64,000 bases of DNA from Candidatus Saccharimonadota bacterium (GCA_003153395.1 PLYP01000006.1:62001-126000), one strand, 5' to 3'. Counted from the first letter of the stretch, positions 35,648-45,041 are shown. Program-made: numbers and translations. The notes: generated by a model not told the origin, from the sequence alone.

Positions 35648-36384
35648 GCTCGGTCAAAATACTTGCTACAGCAAATCGCGTGCTTAAACAACTCAGGCAT
35701 GACCCCAGGACCTTAGCGCTGTTATTTATCATTCCCTCTCTTTTAATTGTCCTGTTGAAGTATGTTTTTAGAGGCCAACCTCGGACTTTTAATACGTTAG
35801 CTCCCATGCTACTTGGTATTTTCCCTATGGTGATGATGTTCCTGATAACATCCATTGCCACGTTAAGGGAACGTAGGAGCGGGACTTTGGACAGGTTGAT
35901 GACTATGCCTGTCTCTAAACTTGATTTTATCCTGGGGTACGCCTTAGCATTTTCCCTAGTTGCCCTGTTACAAGCTGTGATAACAGCTTCCGTCTTATTG
36001 GGAATACTTCAGGTCTCCGTTCTTGGCGGGACTATAGCTACAATTATTGGGGCTGTATTTGCTGCTTTACTAGGAACTGCACTAGGGTTATTTTCTAGTG
36101 CTTTTGCGACAAGTGAATTTCAAGCTGTGCAATTTATGCCAGCCTTTATTTTTCCTCAGCTACTGGTATGTGGACTTTTTGTGGCGAGAGAACAAATGGC
36201 TAGACCGCTCCAATGGTTTGCAGACATTATGCCTTTGACTTACAGCGTTGATGCGATGAAGCAGGTTACGGTTCATTCAAATTGGACTTATACTCACTCA
36301 AAAGACCTTGTAGTAGTTATAGGGTTTACCGTTGTCGCATTGATACTAGGTTCAATCACTATTCGCCGTCAAGAGAAACCATAG
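35644..36384 (+). CDS. ABC-2 type permease
   Basis: 246 aa with six hydrophobic segments, the first after a cytoplasmic start (RVLKQLRHDPRTLALLF). The conserved RERRSGTLDRLMTMPVSKLDFILGY loop and the FPQLLVCGLFVAREQM-to-PLTYSVDAMK region are those of DrrB/NatB-like ABC-2 permeases. With the ATPase encoded just upstream it forms an exporter. The substrate may be a drug, lipid or polysaccharide. The start overlaps the ATPase stop by 4 bases. Confidence 0.9.
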   Translation: MSSVKILATANRVLKQLRHDPRTLALLFIIPSLLIVLLKYVFRGQPRTFNTLAPMLLGIFPMVMMFLITSIATLRERRSGTLDRLMTMPVSKLDFILGYALAFSLVALLQAVITASVLLGILQVSVLGGTIATIIGAVFAALLGTALGLFSSAFATSEFQAVQFMPAFIFPQLLVCGLFVAREQMARPLQWFADIMPLTYSVDAMKQVTVHSNWTYTHSKDLVVVIGFTVVALILGSITIRRQEKP

Positions 36385-36397
36385 CAAACTTTGCTAT
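36381..36397. terminator. Hairpin after ABC exporter
   Basis: ATAGCAAA and TTTGCTAT around a single C, at the end of the permease gene. Weak terminator candidate, no T tract. Confidence 0.3.
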
Positions 36398-36427
36398 TGC
36401 TAATTAGCACCTGAGTTCTAACTTCCA

Positions 36428-36450
36428 CCACTATGGGGAGCCAATAATAA
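36428..36450 (+). repeat. Boundary repeat copy E
   Basis: CCACTATGGGGAGCCAATAA plus TAA. AGCCA pairs with TGGCT just downstream. Last copy on the right; GGGAGCC appears again at 36472-36478. Confidence 0.4.
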
Positions 36451-36515
36451 TGGCTGGCGTTGGGAGCCTAGTTAGTAGGCTTGTCGCAAAATAAGCTTTA
36501 TACGTATTGACAGGT

Positions 36516-38891
36516 CTAGAGCTCCCACTTCCAGTTTTGTATTTCAGGCATATCAACACCGTGCTTATTAACATAATTAGTATGTTCAATGAGTTTTTCT
36601 TCCATCATTTCTTTGAGTTGAGCAGCCTCATCTCCCTCGACCGGTGCCCGCTCAATGACATCAATTACTAGATGGTAGCGGTCCATGTCGTTACGCACTG
36701 TCATGTCAAATGCGGTAGTTATAGTGCCTTCTTCCTTGTAACCACGTACATGTAAATTACGATTTGATCGCCTATAGGTCAAACGATGAATGAGCCAAGG
36801 GTAACCATGGAAGGCAAAAATGATTTCTTTGTCACGGGTAAATAGTTCATCGTACTCAGGATCGCTTAATCCGTGTGGGTGTTCGGTGTTTGGCTCAAGT
36901 CTCATCAGATCAACAACATTAATGACACGAATTTTTAGTTGTGGCAGATGTTTTCGAAGAATGGATACAGCGGCCAGTGTTTCCAGGGTCGGTACATCAC
37001 CAGCACAAGCCATAACAACATCTGGTTCACCAGGTTGATCTGTACTAGCCCAATCCCAGATACTGACTCCGCGAGAACAATGCGTTACAGCCTCTTCCAT
37101 AGTAAGCCATTGCGGGCTGTCGTGTTTGCCAGCGATGGTCAGATTAATATAGTTACGGCTTCGTAAACAATGATCCATTACCGATAGCAGGCAGTTGGCA
37201 TCGGGAGGTAGGTAGATCCGGGCAATCTCCGATTTCTTATTCATTATGTGGTCAATAAACCCGGGATCTTGATGGGTAAAGCCATTGTGATCTTGTCGCC
37301 AGACATGCGAGGTCAGCAGGTAGTTAAGGGAGGCTAAATCGTTGCGCCATGGTAGCTCCGATGACATCTTGATCCATTTGGCATGTTGATTGACCATCGA
37401 GTCAACTATGCGGATAAATGCTTCGTAGCTATGAAACACACCGTGTCTACCGGTAAGCAAATAGCCCTCAATCCAACCCTGTGCTTGATGCTCACTGAGC
37501 ATTGAGTCTAAGACAGCACCGCTGGTTGCCAAAGACTCATCAGAAGGTTTTATACGGGCCAACCACTGGCGGTCTGTTGCTTCAAACACTGCTTCCAAGC
37601 GATTTGACACCAGCTCATCCGGCCCAAATATTCTAAAGTTATGATGTTCTTGATTAAGCTTAATCACATCACGAAGATAGGGACCGAGAGCGTGTACATT
37701 ACCTTCATTGCTGATGCTTTTATATTCTACTTCAACTGCATAGTCTCGAAATTCTGGCAAGCGGAGTTCGCGCAATAAACCGCCGCCGTTTGCATGAATG
37801 TTTGCACCCATACACCGCTCATCTGTCGGCGCCAGTTCAGCAAGTTCCGCTATCAATCGGCCTTTATCGTCAAATAGCTCCTCAGGCTTGTAGCTTTTCA
37901 GCCATTGCTCCAAGATTTCCAAATTATCGGCATGGGATTCGTCAACTAGAACGGGTACTTGATGCGAACGGAAATTATTCTCGACTTGGTGACCATCGAT
38001 AGTTTTTGGGCCAGTCCAGCCTTTCGGTGAACTCAAGATTATCATAGGCCATCGCGGTCGGGTAGTATCATTATTGTCCCGAGCATTTGTTTGAATACGT
38101 TTGATTTCATCCATCGCCTCATCGAGCTGGGCTGCCATAAGTTGATGCATCCGAGTCGGATCATCACCTTCAACAAAGTAAGGTAACCAGCCATAGCCAC
38201 GAAAGAGCTGCTCAAGCTCCTCGCGTTCTATACGTGCTAGGATTGTCGGATTACTTATCTTATAGCCGTTCAGGTGCAAGATTGGTAAAACAGCACCATC
38301 AGTTTTGGGATTAAGGAACTTATTTGAATGCCAGGCTGTTGCTAGTGGCCCAGTCTCGGCCTCTCCATCACCAACGACACAGGCAGTGATGAGATCTGGA
38401 TTGTCAAAGACCGCACCAAAAGCATGGCTTAGTGAGTAGCCAAGCTCTCCACCCTCGTGCATTGAGCCAGGCACTTGCGGTGACACGTGGCTGGATAAAC
38501 CGCCCGGAAAGGAAAACATCTGAAATAGTTTCTTAAGGCCGGCTTCATCCTGACTCACTTCCGGATAGTACTTACTGAAGGTGCCTTCCAAGTAGACATT
38601 CCCGACTACTGCCGGTCCACCATGACCAGGTCCAGATATATAAATCATGTTCAGATCATATTTTTTAATGATTCGGTTCAGATGCACATAGATAAAGTTC
38701 TGTCCTGGTGTAGTGCCCCAATGGCCCAACAACAACTTCTTAACATGCTCAAGTTTAAGTGGTTCACGAAGTAGCGGATTATCACATAAATATATTTGTC
38801 CTACAGAAAGATAATTCGCTGCTCGCCAGTAGGCATCGATATTATGTAACGATTCTTTAGTTAAAGGTGAGTCAATCGAGTCCATTGCCAT
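36516..38891 (-). CDS. xfp: Xylulose-5-phosphate/fructose-6-phosphate phosphoketolase
   Basis: 791 aa, full family length. It begins [18 protein letters not shown], followed by the substrate/TPP regions [13 protein letters not shown] and GPGHGGPA, the thiamine motif [22 protein letters not shown] and a late [14 protein letters not shown]. The enzyme splits xylulose-5-P (or fructose-6-P) with phosphate into acetyl phosphate and glyceraldehyde-3-P (or erythrose-4-P), using thiamine diphosphate. Its start lies within the last codons of ackA (20-base overlap), so acetyl phosphate is handed to acetate kinase made from the same mRNA. Confidence 0.96.
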   Translation of the reverse strand: MAMDSIDSPLTKESLHNIDAYWRAANYLSVGQIYLCDNPLLREPLKLEHVKKLLLGHWGTTPGQNFIYVHLNRIIKKYDLNMIYISGPGHGGPAVVGNVYLEGTFSKYYPEVSQDEAGLKKLFQMFSFPGGLSSHVSPQVPGSMHEGGELGYSLSHAFGAVFDNPDLITACVVGDGEAETGPLATAWHSNKFLNPKTDGAVLPILHLNGYKISNPTILARIEREELEQLFRGYGWLPYFVEGDDPTRMHQLMAAQLDEAMDEIKRIQTNARDNNDTTRPRWPMIILSSPKGWTGPKTIDGHQVENNFRSHQVPVLVDESHADNLEILEQWLKSYKPEELFDDKGRLIAELAELAPTDERCMGANIHANGGGLLRELRLPEFRDYAVEVEYKSISNEGNVHALGPYLRDVIKLNQEHHNFRIFGPDELVSNRLEAVFEATDRQWLARIKPSDESLATSGAVLDSMLSEHQAQGWIEGYLLTGRHGVFHSYEAFIRIVDSMVNQHAKWIKMSSELPWRNDLASLNYLLTSHVWRQDHNGFTHQDPGFIDHIMNKKSEIARIYLPPDANCLLSVMDHCLRSRNYINLTIAGKHDSPQWLTMEEAVTHCSRGVSIWDWASTDQPGEPDVVMACAGDVPTLETLAAVSILRKHLPQLKIRVINVVDLMRLEPNTEHPHGLSDPEYDELFTRDKEIIFAFHGYPWLIHRLTYRRSNRNLHVRGYKEEGTITTAFDMTVRNDMDRYHLVIDVIERAPVEGDEAAQLKEMMEEKLIEHTNYVNKHGVDMPEIQNWKWEL

Positions 38892-40101
38892 CTTCCACCC
38901 GGATAGTATCCTGATTGATTACATTTATGGCTTGTTTGGCAATAACCAGCGCTTCGTCTGTAGGTATGATATGTACGCCGACCCCGCTATGAGAAGCAGA
39001 TATAAGTGATGCTTGCTGTTCATTATTTGTCGCGTCAAGTTCAATTCCTAAAAAGTTGAGCCCCTTGCAAATGCGCTCACGAATCACTGGTGACTGCTCA
39101 CCGATACCACCTGAAAAGACTAATGAATCTAAACCACCAAGAACGGCAACAAGTGCGCCGATTGATTTTTTAGCCTGATAACAGAATAAACTTATTGCCT
39201 CAGCTGCACGCTCATTAGTAGCTTCATTTTTGAGCAGGGTATGCATATCTGAAGATAGCCCCGAAACTCCGAGTAGGCCAGACTCAAAATTCACCATATG
39301 GTTGTAGTTTTCCAAGCTCATATCCACTTGTCGGTGCAAGTACCAGGCAATGCCCGGATCAAGATCGCCGGAACGGGAACTCATCACTAGGCCAGATGCA
39401 GGCGTGAGGCTCATGGTAGTGTCTACTGGTTTGCCATTATGTATGGCTGCCAAGCTGGCACCACTCCCGAGATGAGCAAAAATAATACGGCCATTGGCAG
39501 CAGTTTCTCCAGCTGCTTCCTGGAAAGCTGACAGCAGATAGGTATAGGATAAACCGTGAAAACCATAACGTCGCAAGCCTTGCGCTTCGTATTTATTAGG
39601 CAAAGGTACAATTTGTGCTACACGTGGCAAGTCGTGAAAAAATGCAGTATCGAAACAAGCTATTTGTGGTATATCGGGAAAACGTTGGCGTAATGTGTCG
39701 ATGAGTTGGAGGCTAACGGATGCATGTTCAGGGTCTAAACTAGCCAGTGATTGCAGCTCTTTCTCAAGGTTCTCAGAGATAATTTCCGGCTGGCTGTACT
39801 TTGGTCCGCCATGAACAATACGATGGCTAATTGCTGATATGTCTCGGCCGGACAGTTTATCGATTAACCAGTCTAGGAGTATCTTCATAGCAGTGGGTTG
39901 ATCCGCCACTACGAGCTGCTGGGTTTGCTCAGATTCCGGTGGTTCATGGGTGCAAAGGGCAGCAGTTGATTGTCCAATATCCGTAATTGATGCTTCTAAT
40001 ACTCGTTCCAATGATGTATCGGAAGAGTCTGTCGAGAACAAGGCTAACTTGATGCTGGAAGATCCGGCGTTGATAGTCAAAATGTTTACGCTTGTTCTCA
40101 C
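38872..40101 (-). CDS. ackA: Acetate kinase
   Basis: 409 aa. Conserved [49 protein letters not shown] and [11 protein letters not shown] are all present, with [15 protein letters not shown] at the end. It converts acetyl phosphate and ADP to acetate and ATP. I keep the GTG at 40101, which gives the usual spacing to NAGSSS. Together with xfp it forms a short ATP-yielding branch from pentose phosphates, as in bifidobacteria. Confidence 0.95.
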   Translation of the reverse strand: MRTSVNILTINAGSSSIKLALFSTDSSDTSLERVLEASITDIGQSTAALCTHEPPESEQTQQLVVADQPTAMKILLDWLIDKLSGRDISAISHRIVHGGPKYSQPEIISENLEKELQSLASLDPEHASVSLQLIDTLRQRFPDIPQIACFDTAFFHDLPRVAQIVPLPNKYEAQGLRRYGFHGLSYTYLLSAFQEAAGETAANGRIIFAHLGSGASLAAIHNGKPVDTTMSLTPASGLVMSSRSGDLDPGIAWYLHRQVDMSLENYNHMVNFESGLLGVSGLSSDMHTLLKNEATNERAAEAISLFCYQAKKSIGALVAVLGGLDSLVFSGGIGEQSPVIRERICKGLNFLGIELDATNNEQQASLISASHSGVGVHIIPTDEALVIAKQAINVINQDTIRVEDGNGLD

Positions 40102-40196
40102 CTAACAATGATACCAGGATTAAACATTATGTGCTTAACGACGAGTGCCGCTGCATTGAATAGTTTTGACGGCTACCTAGACATAAAAAACAAAGC

Positions 40197-40631
40197 CTAT
40201 TGGGATTTGTGCCTGGCGAACTCAATATGGCCATCGGCGGAATAGCCAGTTCTGGAAAATCCTTTATCGTCTAAGGTCTTCTGTGCAGCTATGTTTGTTC
40301 GATCAACTGTAGCATGTAGATGAGTGAGAATTTCTACAGAAGGCTGATGCAAAACATACTCTACGAGCTGAGAACCGATACCTTGTCTCCGGGCCGAAGG
40401 TTTAACCATACATTCCAAATAACCGACATGTTCTTCATTTAGCTTCACTGTGGCAATGGCCAGAACTTCATTATCTTGCGTGGCAGCCCACCCTTGCATA
40501 TCTGAGGACGGCGACAAAGGCGTAACAGGCTGTTTGAGCAATGTTTTGGTAGCGTTTTGACTAGTAGCCCAGCTTTCAACTTGCGCAAGATGCTTGGGCT
40601 GAAGGTCTACGATCGTAACATCGTGTTGCAT
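40197..40631 (-). CDS. GNAT-family N-acetyltransferase
   Basis: 144 aa. The acetyl-CoA binding motif A is LECMVKPSARRQGIGSQLVEYVL (R/Q-x-x-G-x-G/A), followed by a typical ATVDRTNIAAQKTLDDKGFSRTGY motif B. It would acetylate an amine on a small molecule or protein. The substrate is unknown. Start ATG at 40631, with TATACT (40646-40641) 9 bases upstream and no ribosome site. It is divergent from the sensor-like membrane protein. Confidence 0.8.
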   Translation of the reverse strand: MQHDVTIVDLQPKHLAQVESWATSQNATKTLLKQPVTPLSPSSDMQGWAATQDNEVLAIATVKLNEEHVGYLECMVKPSARRQGIGSQLVEYVLHQPSVEILTHLHATVDRTNIAAQKTLDDKGFSRTGYSADGHIEFARHKSQ

Positions 40632-40769
40632 ATTATTTTAAGTATAGCAGCATCAACAGCGGCTTTAGGATTGTGTGTCATATTCTATGTTCTCTGTCCG
40701 ATTATAATGAGGTCCTTTTAATGTAAATTAGGTTTGAGATTTTACGCTAAAGCAAAGTATGCTGTAAGC

Positions 40770-41324
40770 ATGAAGCTAGACAAACGATTAAGCCGGCAAT
40801 CCCTACGGCTTTGGCTTCTGGCAGTAACGATAGGGTCTGGGCTTACTCTTTTTGCTTATACAGCTACCCAGCAGTCTTTACGTTTAGGTCTCAATGACCC
40901 TCAGTGGCAGATAGCAGAAGATACCGCAAGCAAGCTTACTCAAGGAGCTAGTCCTGTATCAGTTATACCTAACAACACAGTAGATGAATCGAGCAGCTTA
41001 TCCCAATTTGTCACCATCGTAGACAAAAATATCCACGTATTGGCTTCGTCAGGCAGAATAGGCAACGTAGTCCCTCTGCCTCCACCTAGCGCATTTCCTG
41101 ATGCTCAAAAGCGCGGGAATAACTGGTTTACTTGGCAGCACGACAATAACACCATTAGAGATGCGACTGTAATTATTCCTTACCATGGTCACAATCAAGG
41201 CTATGTCTTAGTAGCACGATCAATGAGTCAGGTTGAAAACACTATTGGGCATATCACCGTTCTTGCTGGTTTAACTCTAATAGGTGTGCTGCTTGCTCCA
41301 GCACTTATTATATTGCTAGTCTAG
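40770..41324 (+). CDS. Membrane-bound sensor-like domain protein without kinase
   Basis: 184 aa from the ATG at 40770. The start is chosen because TTGAGA (40734), 18 bases, TATGCT (40758-40763) and 6 bases lead to it; an upstream TTG in frame is the -35 box itself. Membrane spans at about 15-33 and 161-181 flank an extracytoplasmic region with a single-PAS/CHASE-like pattern (VTIVDKNIHVLASSGRIGN). The chain ends right after span 2, where a kinase would begin. It is either a trimmed sensor or a stand-alone ligand-binding protein. Confidence 0.6.
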   Translation: MKLDKRLSRQSLRLWLLAVTIGSGLTLFAYTATQQSLRLGLNDPQWQIAEDTASKLTQGASPVSVIPNNTVDESSSLSQFVTIVDKNIHVLASSGRIGNVVPLPPPSAFPDAQKRGNNWFTWQHDNNTIRDATVIIPYHGHNQGYVLVARSMSQVENTIGHITVLAGLTLIGVLLAPALIILLV

Positions 41325-41339
41325 CCCTAATAGCCCTTG

Positions 41340-41585
41340 CTATATTTCTCGTTCTACGACTATGGTGCATTCTGTGACAAGAGCGGCAATAGCACCGACA
41401 GCTGCCAATGGTGGGACTAACACGGCACCGACCACACCTATTGTTAGCGGGATTTCCACCATTGTTTTACCATCCTTATTTTTTATGGTTATACGTCGGA
41501 TGTTTCCTTCATTTATGAGCTGCTTAACTTTTTTAAGTAATTCTTCACCGTCCACCTTAAATTCTTCTTTACGCTGCTTAGTCAT
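41340..41585 (-). CDS. DUF4342-like small membrane protein
   Basis: 81 aa. The soluble start VDGEELLKKVKQLINEGNIRRITIKNKDGKTMVEIPL leads into one hydrophobic segment (GVVGAVLVPPLAAVGAIAAL). This arrangement is that of DUF4342 proteins, whose function is unknown. It has a GAGGAG ribosome site and follows the next small membrane gene by 21 bases, so they form a two-gene operon divergent from the Crp/Fnr gene. Confidence 0.7.
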   Translation of the reverse strand: MTKQRKEEFKVDGEELLKKVKQLINEGNIRRITIKNKDGKTMVEIPLTIGVVGAVLVPPLAAVGAIAALVTECTIVVEREI

Positions 41586-41606
41586 AACTTAACTCCTCAA
41601 TTCTTT

Positions 41607-41813
41607 TTATGCCTTCAAGAGAAATAGTGCGTGGTAAACAACAAACGCTGGCCAAACAGCCGCTTTTAAAAGGGCCAATACGACGCCCCAAAACCCCACT
41701 GATGTATGTACAAAATATACAGCTGCACCAATGTACGTCACTAAATATATACCACCAAACGATCCATGCTGGTTGATAATTTTTACACTATTCTTATTAT
41801 TATCCTTTCCCAT
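41607..41813 (-). CDS. Small two-span membrane protein
   Basis: 68 aa. Two hydrophobic segments (GGIYLVTYIGAAVYFV and FWGVVLALLKAAVWPAFVVY) follow a basic, Asn/Lys-rich start. I do not recognise the family. AAGGAGG stands before the ATG. As first gene of the pair with the DUF4342 protein and next to a Crp/Fnr regulator with a palindrome between them, it may be a stress-induced envelope protein. Confidence 0.6.
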   Translation of the reverse strand: MGKDNNKNSVKIINQHGSFGGIYLVTYIGAAVYFVHTSVGFWGVVLALLKAAVWPAFVVYHALFLLKA

Positions 41814-41865
41814 ACTTTCCTCCTTATATCTGACTTTAAGAGTACAATGTGTGCAAATGTCTAGC

Positions 41866-41881
41866 AGTGATACTAGTCACT
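41866..41881. promoter_or_regulatory. Palindromic operator candidate
   Basis: AGTGATACTAGTCACT has AGTGA and TCACT arms around a six-base core. It lies between the small-membrane-protein operon and the Crp/Fnr gene. The half-site length and dyad fit a Crp/Fnr-type dimer. Confidence 0.4.
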
Positions 41882-41972
41882 ATAGGTACACGACCTAGCG
41901 GGTCAAATAACAAACTTGATTAAAATCACTAGTAAGTATTGGCTATAGTCATAGTTAGTGCTGAGGATACGC

Positions 41973-42003
41973 AACAAAAGGCTCCTCGCGGCAGCCTCTT
42001 GTT
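41973..42003 (+). promoter_or_regulatory. Hairpin in leader of Crp/Fnr gene
   Basis: AACAAAAGGCT pairs with AGCCTCTTGTT (one mismatch) and is followed by TTT. It lies upstream of the GTG chosen as start and may act as attenuator or terminator. Confidence 0.4.
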
Positions 42004-42031
42004 TTCTGCTATAGTTCTATCAGGAGTAGCA

Positions 42032-42682
42032 GTGTCGGAATCTATATCAGAAAAAATTCACGCAGAGTTCTCAAAATATCCCAAACGTTCCTATCCAAAG
42101 GGGCAGATATTAATTTTTGCTGACGAAACGCCGGAACATATTTTCTATATAACTAAAGGTCGTGTGCGTAAGTACGACGTATCGTATAGAGGTGATGAAG
42201 TCATTGTTAATATATTTAAGACGCCAGCGTTTTTTCCAATGTCGGAAGCCATAAACCATACGCCAAATCATTATTTTTATAAAACTGAAGTAGCTACCGA
42301 GCTATACCTCGTGCCCTCTGACTCAGCTCTAATGTTCATTAAAGACAATCCTGATGTCATGCTTGATCTCCTTAGCCGCATCTATAGAGGTATAGATGGC
42401 TTGCTAGGCCGTTTGGTTCATTTAATGTCTGGCTCTGCAAAAAGCCGGCTGCTGTATGAGCTATTAATAGAAGCTCGCAGATTTGGTAAAAAGAATGATG
42501 ATGGTAGCTATACATTAGACGTTTCTGAGGTTGATCTTGCTGCTCGTGCCGGAATGTCGCGCGAGACCATCAGCCGCGAAATGAAACAGATAAAATCCAG
42601 TGGTTTAGTAGAGTTAGGCAGCAAAGGTATAACAATCAAAGACTTGGCTACTTTAGAAAGTAAAGCCGGTTCTGAATATTAA
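42032..42682 (+). CDS. Crp/Fnr-family transcription regulator
   Basis: 216 aa from GTG at 42032, chosen because AGGAG lies 5 bases upstream and the usual SEKIHAEF opening follows; an earlier TTG (41939) would read through a hairpin. The cyclic-nucleotide-type beta barrel (YPKGQILIFADETPEHIFYITKGRVR) lacks the cysteines of iron-sulfur Fnr. The HTH is AARAGMSRETISREMKQIKSSGLV. It should control nearby stress genes; palindromes lie at 41866 and 44865. The convergent PNPOx gene overlaps by 4 bases. Confidence 0.88.
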   Translation: MSESISEKIHAEFSKYPKRSYPKGQILIFADETPEHIFYITKGRVRKYDVSYRGDEVIVNIFKTPAFFPMSEAINHTPNHYFYKTEVATELYLVPSDSALMFIKDNPDVMLDLLSRIYRGIDGLLGRLVHLMSGSAKSRLLYELLIEARRFGKKNDDGSYTLDVSEVDLAARAGMSRETISREMKQIKSSGLVELGSKGITIKDLATLESKAGSEY

Positions 42683-43197
42683 GCTTTAGGCTTTAGATCA
42701 AACGATTCTATAGATTCAAATAAGTGATTATAATCATTGGAATCTGGATGCGCATAACGCGCCATACGTATCTGAAAGGGGATTATTTTAAATGCGGTAT
42801 ATGTGCCAGCCTCTAGTTTAGCAATAGGCATTACTTTTCCTTGGTTTGCTTCAACACTGGCTTTATTAATTATAGCTGCAACTTCGTTAATATCGTCGGC
42901 ATTAGTTAGCTCGTGAGCTTCGCCGATTATTTGAGCGACTGATTGGCTGACGGGTTCAAAAACCACTAAAACAACATGCTTATTTCTAATTAGGTTGTCG
43001 TATTTTTTAGTGCCTGTTTTAGTTAAGAATGAAACAGTGAAATCTTCTTTATTTATAGCGTGATAAATTACAGTGGCGTGTGGTTCATTATTCGGATCGA
43101 CACTTGCAAGAACACCTACATGGTTATCGTTAATGAAATCAAATATCCGCTGCTCGCGAATAGTCATTGCCGTTTCGTTAGTTTTAGAGTGAGACAT
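42679..43197 (-). CDS. Pyridoxamine 5'-phosphate oxidase-like flavoprotein
   Basis: 172 aa split-barrel protein. GVLASVDPNNEPHATVIYHAIN and FLTKTGTKKYDNLIRNKHVVLVVFE match the PNPOx-like/general-stress FMN- or F420-binding family. The active-site pattern of true PdxH is not evident, so a reductase or FMN-binding role is more likely. AGGAGG precedes the ATG. It is the last gene of a minus-strand cluster with an SDR, a small membrane protein and a PH-like protein. Confidence 0.75.
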   Translation of the reverse strand: MSHSKTNETAMTIREQRIFDFINDNHVGVLASVDPNNEPHATVIYHAINKEDFTVSFLTKTGTKKYDNLIRNKHVVLVVFEPVSQSVAQIIGEAHELTNADDINEVAAIINKASVEANQGKVMPIAKLEAGTYTAFKIIPFQIRMARYAHPDSNDYNHLFESIESFDLKPKA

Positions 43198-43213
43198 ATA
43201 ATCCTCCTTTCAA

Positions 43214-44017
43214 TTAAGCAAGTAAAACGCCGCCATCGACAACTACTTGGCTGCCCGTCATATAAGAAGACATATCTGAAGCAAGAAAGAGCACGACTTT
43301 ACCGATGTCATCAGGCTCTCCCATGCGGTGCATTGGAATCCTATTTAAGAAACTTTCTAGCATCTTTTGCATATCTACTCCTTCTGGCATTTGACCGCTA
43401 TCCTGTGCTGCCTGTGTTCCTGGCGTGGCTACTCCACCTGGAGCGACTGCATTAACAGTTATATTATGAGGAGCTAACTCCAATGCGACGTTTTTAGTAA
43501 AGCCCCAGACACCATGCTTGGAAGCATCATAATGAGCAAGTCCAGCCGACGAAGGATGCAAAGCGTCAATTGATGTGACGTTAATGATTTTCCCACCAGT
43601 GCCTTGATCAATCATTTTATTTGCAACAGCTTGTGTGGTCATGAAGACGCTTTTAAGGTTTACTGAAAGTACGTGGTCAAAGTCCTCAAGGGTCATGTTC
43701 ATTACTAAGATACTTGGGTAAATGCCGGCATTGTTAACGAGAATATCTACCCCATCAAAAGCTTCGGATGCTACCTTTACAATGTGCTGGACGTCTGCTT
43801 CTTTAGAAACATCTGCCAACACATATTCAACATACCAATTCTTGTCTGATAATTTACTTCTAGCCTCGTCTAAATTCTGCTGGCTGATGTCGGCAATAAT
43901 AACCTGAGCACCAGCTTCAGCCAGGCGATAGCTGATTCCGTAACCAATTCCAACCGCACCGCCTGTCACGATCACGCGTTTGCCTGAAAGGTCTAACAAC
44001 TCACTAAGTTCTTTCAT
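43214..44017 (-). CDS. Short-chain dehydrogenase/reductase
   Basis: 267 aa. Cofactor motif TGGAVGIGYGIS (TGxxxGxG), the NNAG segment in DILVNNAGIYPS, catalytic Ser in INVTSIDALH and the YxxxK dyad (YDASK) are all present, and the end VDGGVLLA is typical. The Asp after strand 2 (IIADIS) favours NAD(H). The substrate is unknown; the nearest familiar type is glucose-1-dehydrogenase-like. AAGGAGG precedes the ATG, and the upstream small gene overlaps it by 14 bases. Confidence 0.9.
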   Translation of the reverse strand: MKELSELLDLSGKRVIVTGGAVGIGYGISYRLAEAGAQVIIADISQQNLDEARSKLSDKNWYVEYVLADVSKEADVQHIVKVASEAFDGVDILVNNAGIYPSILVMNMTLEDFDHVLSVNLKSVFMTTQAVANKMIDQGTGGKIINVTSIDALHPSSAGLAHYDASKHGVWGFTKNVALELAPHNITVNAVAPGGVATPGTQAAQDSGQMPEGVDMQKMLESFLNRIPMHRMGEPDDIGKVVLFLASDMSSYMTGSQVVVDGGVLLA

Positions 44018-44210
44018 ATGTACCTCCTTTATGAGTCATAAGATATGCGATAGGCAATATGCCGACACTATTGATAATTAGTATTGCCGCAAACCAGCGA
44101 GGCTGGTTATTGTGAGCGGCCCTCCAGAGAGCGATAGCTTTCCAGATAATCTCCCAGACAGCAAGTAAACTAAGCACCACAATCCAGAAAGTTGCTATGT
44201 GGGCACTCAT
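44004..44210 (-). CDS. Small membrane protein, DUF5652-like
   Basis: 68 aa with two hydrophobic spans around a basic loop. The start (FWIVVLSLLAVWEIIWKAIALWRAA) and the segment RWFAAILIINSVGILPIAYL recall the PLDc_N/DUF5652 group common in CPR genomes. GGAGG lies 10 bases before the ATG. Its end overlaps the SDR start by 14 bases, which suggests coupled translation. Function unknown. Confidence 0.65.
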   Translation of the reverse strand: MSAHIATFWIVVLSLLAVWEIIWKAIALWRAAHNNQPRWFAAILIINSVGILPIAYLMTHKGGTYERT

Positions 44211-44295
44211 AATTCAATCCTCCTTTTGGCTTCTTAGTCCGCGAGCACTATCATGCCGTCGCCGTTTAGTTTCGGTGTGTTTATATAGTCCGCTC

Positions 44296-44796
44296 CTATG
44301 TAACGTGATCATATTTCCCTTCAATAGGTTCCACATTATGCAGACACTTAGCTTCTATAAAGTCCACGAAATTTGCAGCGTTTTTAAGATTAAAGGTGCG
44401 TAATTTATAATCCCCAAGTCGAGAATGAACTGTGACGTAGCCCATAATTACCGTTCTGGTAAATGTTACGCCACCAATAATCATGAAGGTCAGCTCATCA
44501 ACATTCATAAATAGCGGCTTTTTATCTAGAAACAGCACCCTTTGATTTGTAGCTATTAAAGCCCCGCGTCCATTGCTATACCTGCCATATACAGAGCCCA
44601 TGATATGCTCATCTTTATGTAATAAGTGAGGCAAATAGTGCGTTTCTGGCAGCCACATGTTATATGCAACTGCACCACGCTGCCGTAGTTCACCTTTTAC
44701 ATGCTTCAACAGCTCCTTAGGCACCGGCTTATTACTTTTGAAATGATGTGTCTGAGGTGCGCTGAGATCTTCGAATTCATTTACTACGTGTGTCAT
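44296..44796 (-). CDS. PH-like domain protein
   Basis: 166 aa soluble protein. Residues about 60-150 have the bacterial PH-like pattern: HKDEHIMGSVYGRYSNGRGALIATNQRVLFLDKK, then FTRTVIMGYVTVHSRLGDYKLRTFNLKNAANFV. Such domains bind membranes or partners. AGGAGG precedes the ATG. It is first in the minus-strand cluster with the small membrane protein, SDR and PNPOx genes and faces a perfect palindrome upstream. Confidence 0.65.
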   Translation of the reverse strand: MTHVVNEFEDLSAPQTHHFKSNKPVPKELLKHVKGELRQRGAVAYNMWLPETHYLPHLLHKDEHIMGSVYGRYSNGRGALIATNQRVLFLDKKPLFMNVDELTFMIIGGVTFTRTVIMGYVTVHSRLGDYKLRTFNLKNAANFVDFIEAKCLHNVEPIEGKYDHVT

Positions 44797-44864
44797 TGTG
44801 ACCTCCTATCTACCATTCAAGCATTGCTGGGATTACAAATCATTGACACAAATCACTACTCCGA

Positions 44865-44880
44865 CATGACAACTGTCATG
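44865..44880. promoter_or_regulatory. Perfect palindrome, operator candidate
   Basis: CATGACA-AC-TGTCATG, perfect 7-base arms, in the 140-base gap between the divergent PH-like gene and the small ORF/PNPOx pair. TGACA/TGTCA half-sites would suit a Crp/Fnr-type or similar dimer. Confidence 0.5.
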
Positions 44881-44936
44881 GTAGTCGTTATCAGACATCA
44901 CGATAATTAAGCGTATCATTAAAGTAGGAGTACTTT

Positions 44937-45041
44937 ATGCAAGATATAATCATCAGCACCATTAACTATCTGCCTCATCCAGAGGAGCCGCGAACCCGGC
45001 ATCCTTTTCTAGCAAGATTTTACGGATTGACGGAAGCCTGA
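44937..45041 (+). CDS. Small ORF upstream of PNPOx-like gene
   Basis: 34 aa beginning MQDIIISTINYL and ending FLARFYGLTEA. GTAGGAG lies 6 bases before the ATG, and its TGA is one base before the ATG of the next gene, so translation is likely coupled. It may be a small protein or a leader peptide. I know no family. It is supported by its ribosome site and spacing only. Confidence 0.45.
   Translation: MQDIIISTINYLPHPEEPRTRHPFLARFYGLTEA

Noticed and set aside
30451-36450. Integron attC sites for the five boundary repeats
   Set aside because: No integron integrase is seen, the R and L box pairs (RYYYAAC/GTTRRRY) are not present, and the sites lack the long imperfect hairpin of attC.
41939-42031. 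TTG start for the Crp/Fnr gene
   Set aside because: The added 31 residues are not typical of the family, and the region holds a terminator-like hairpin.
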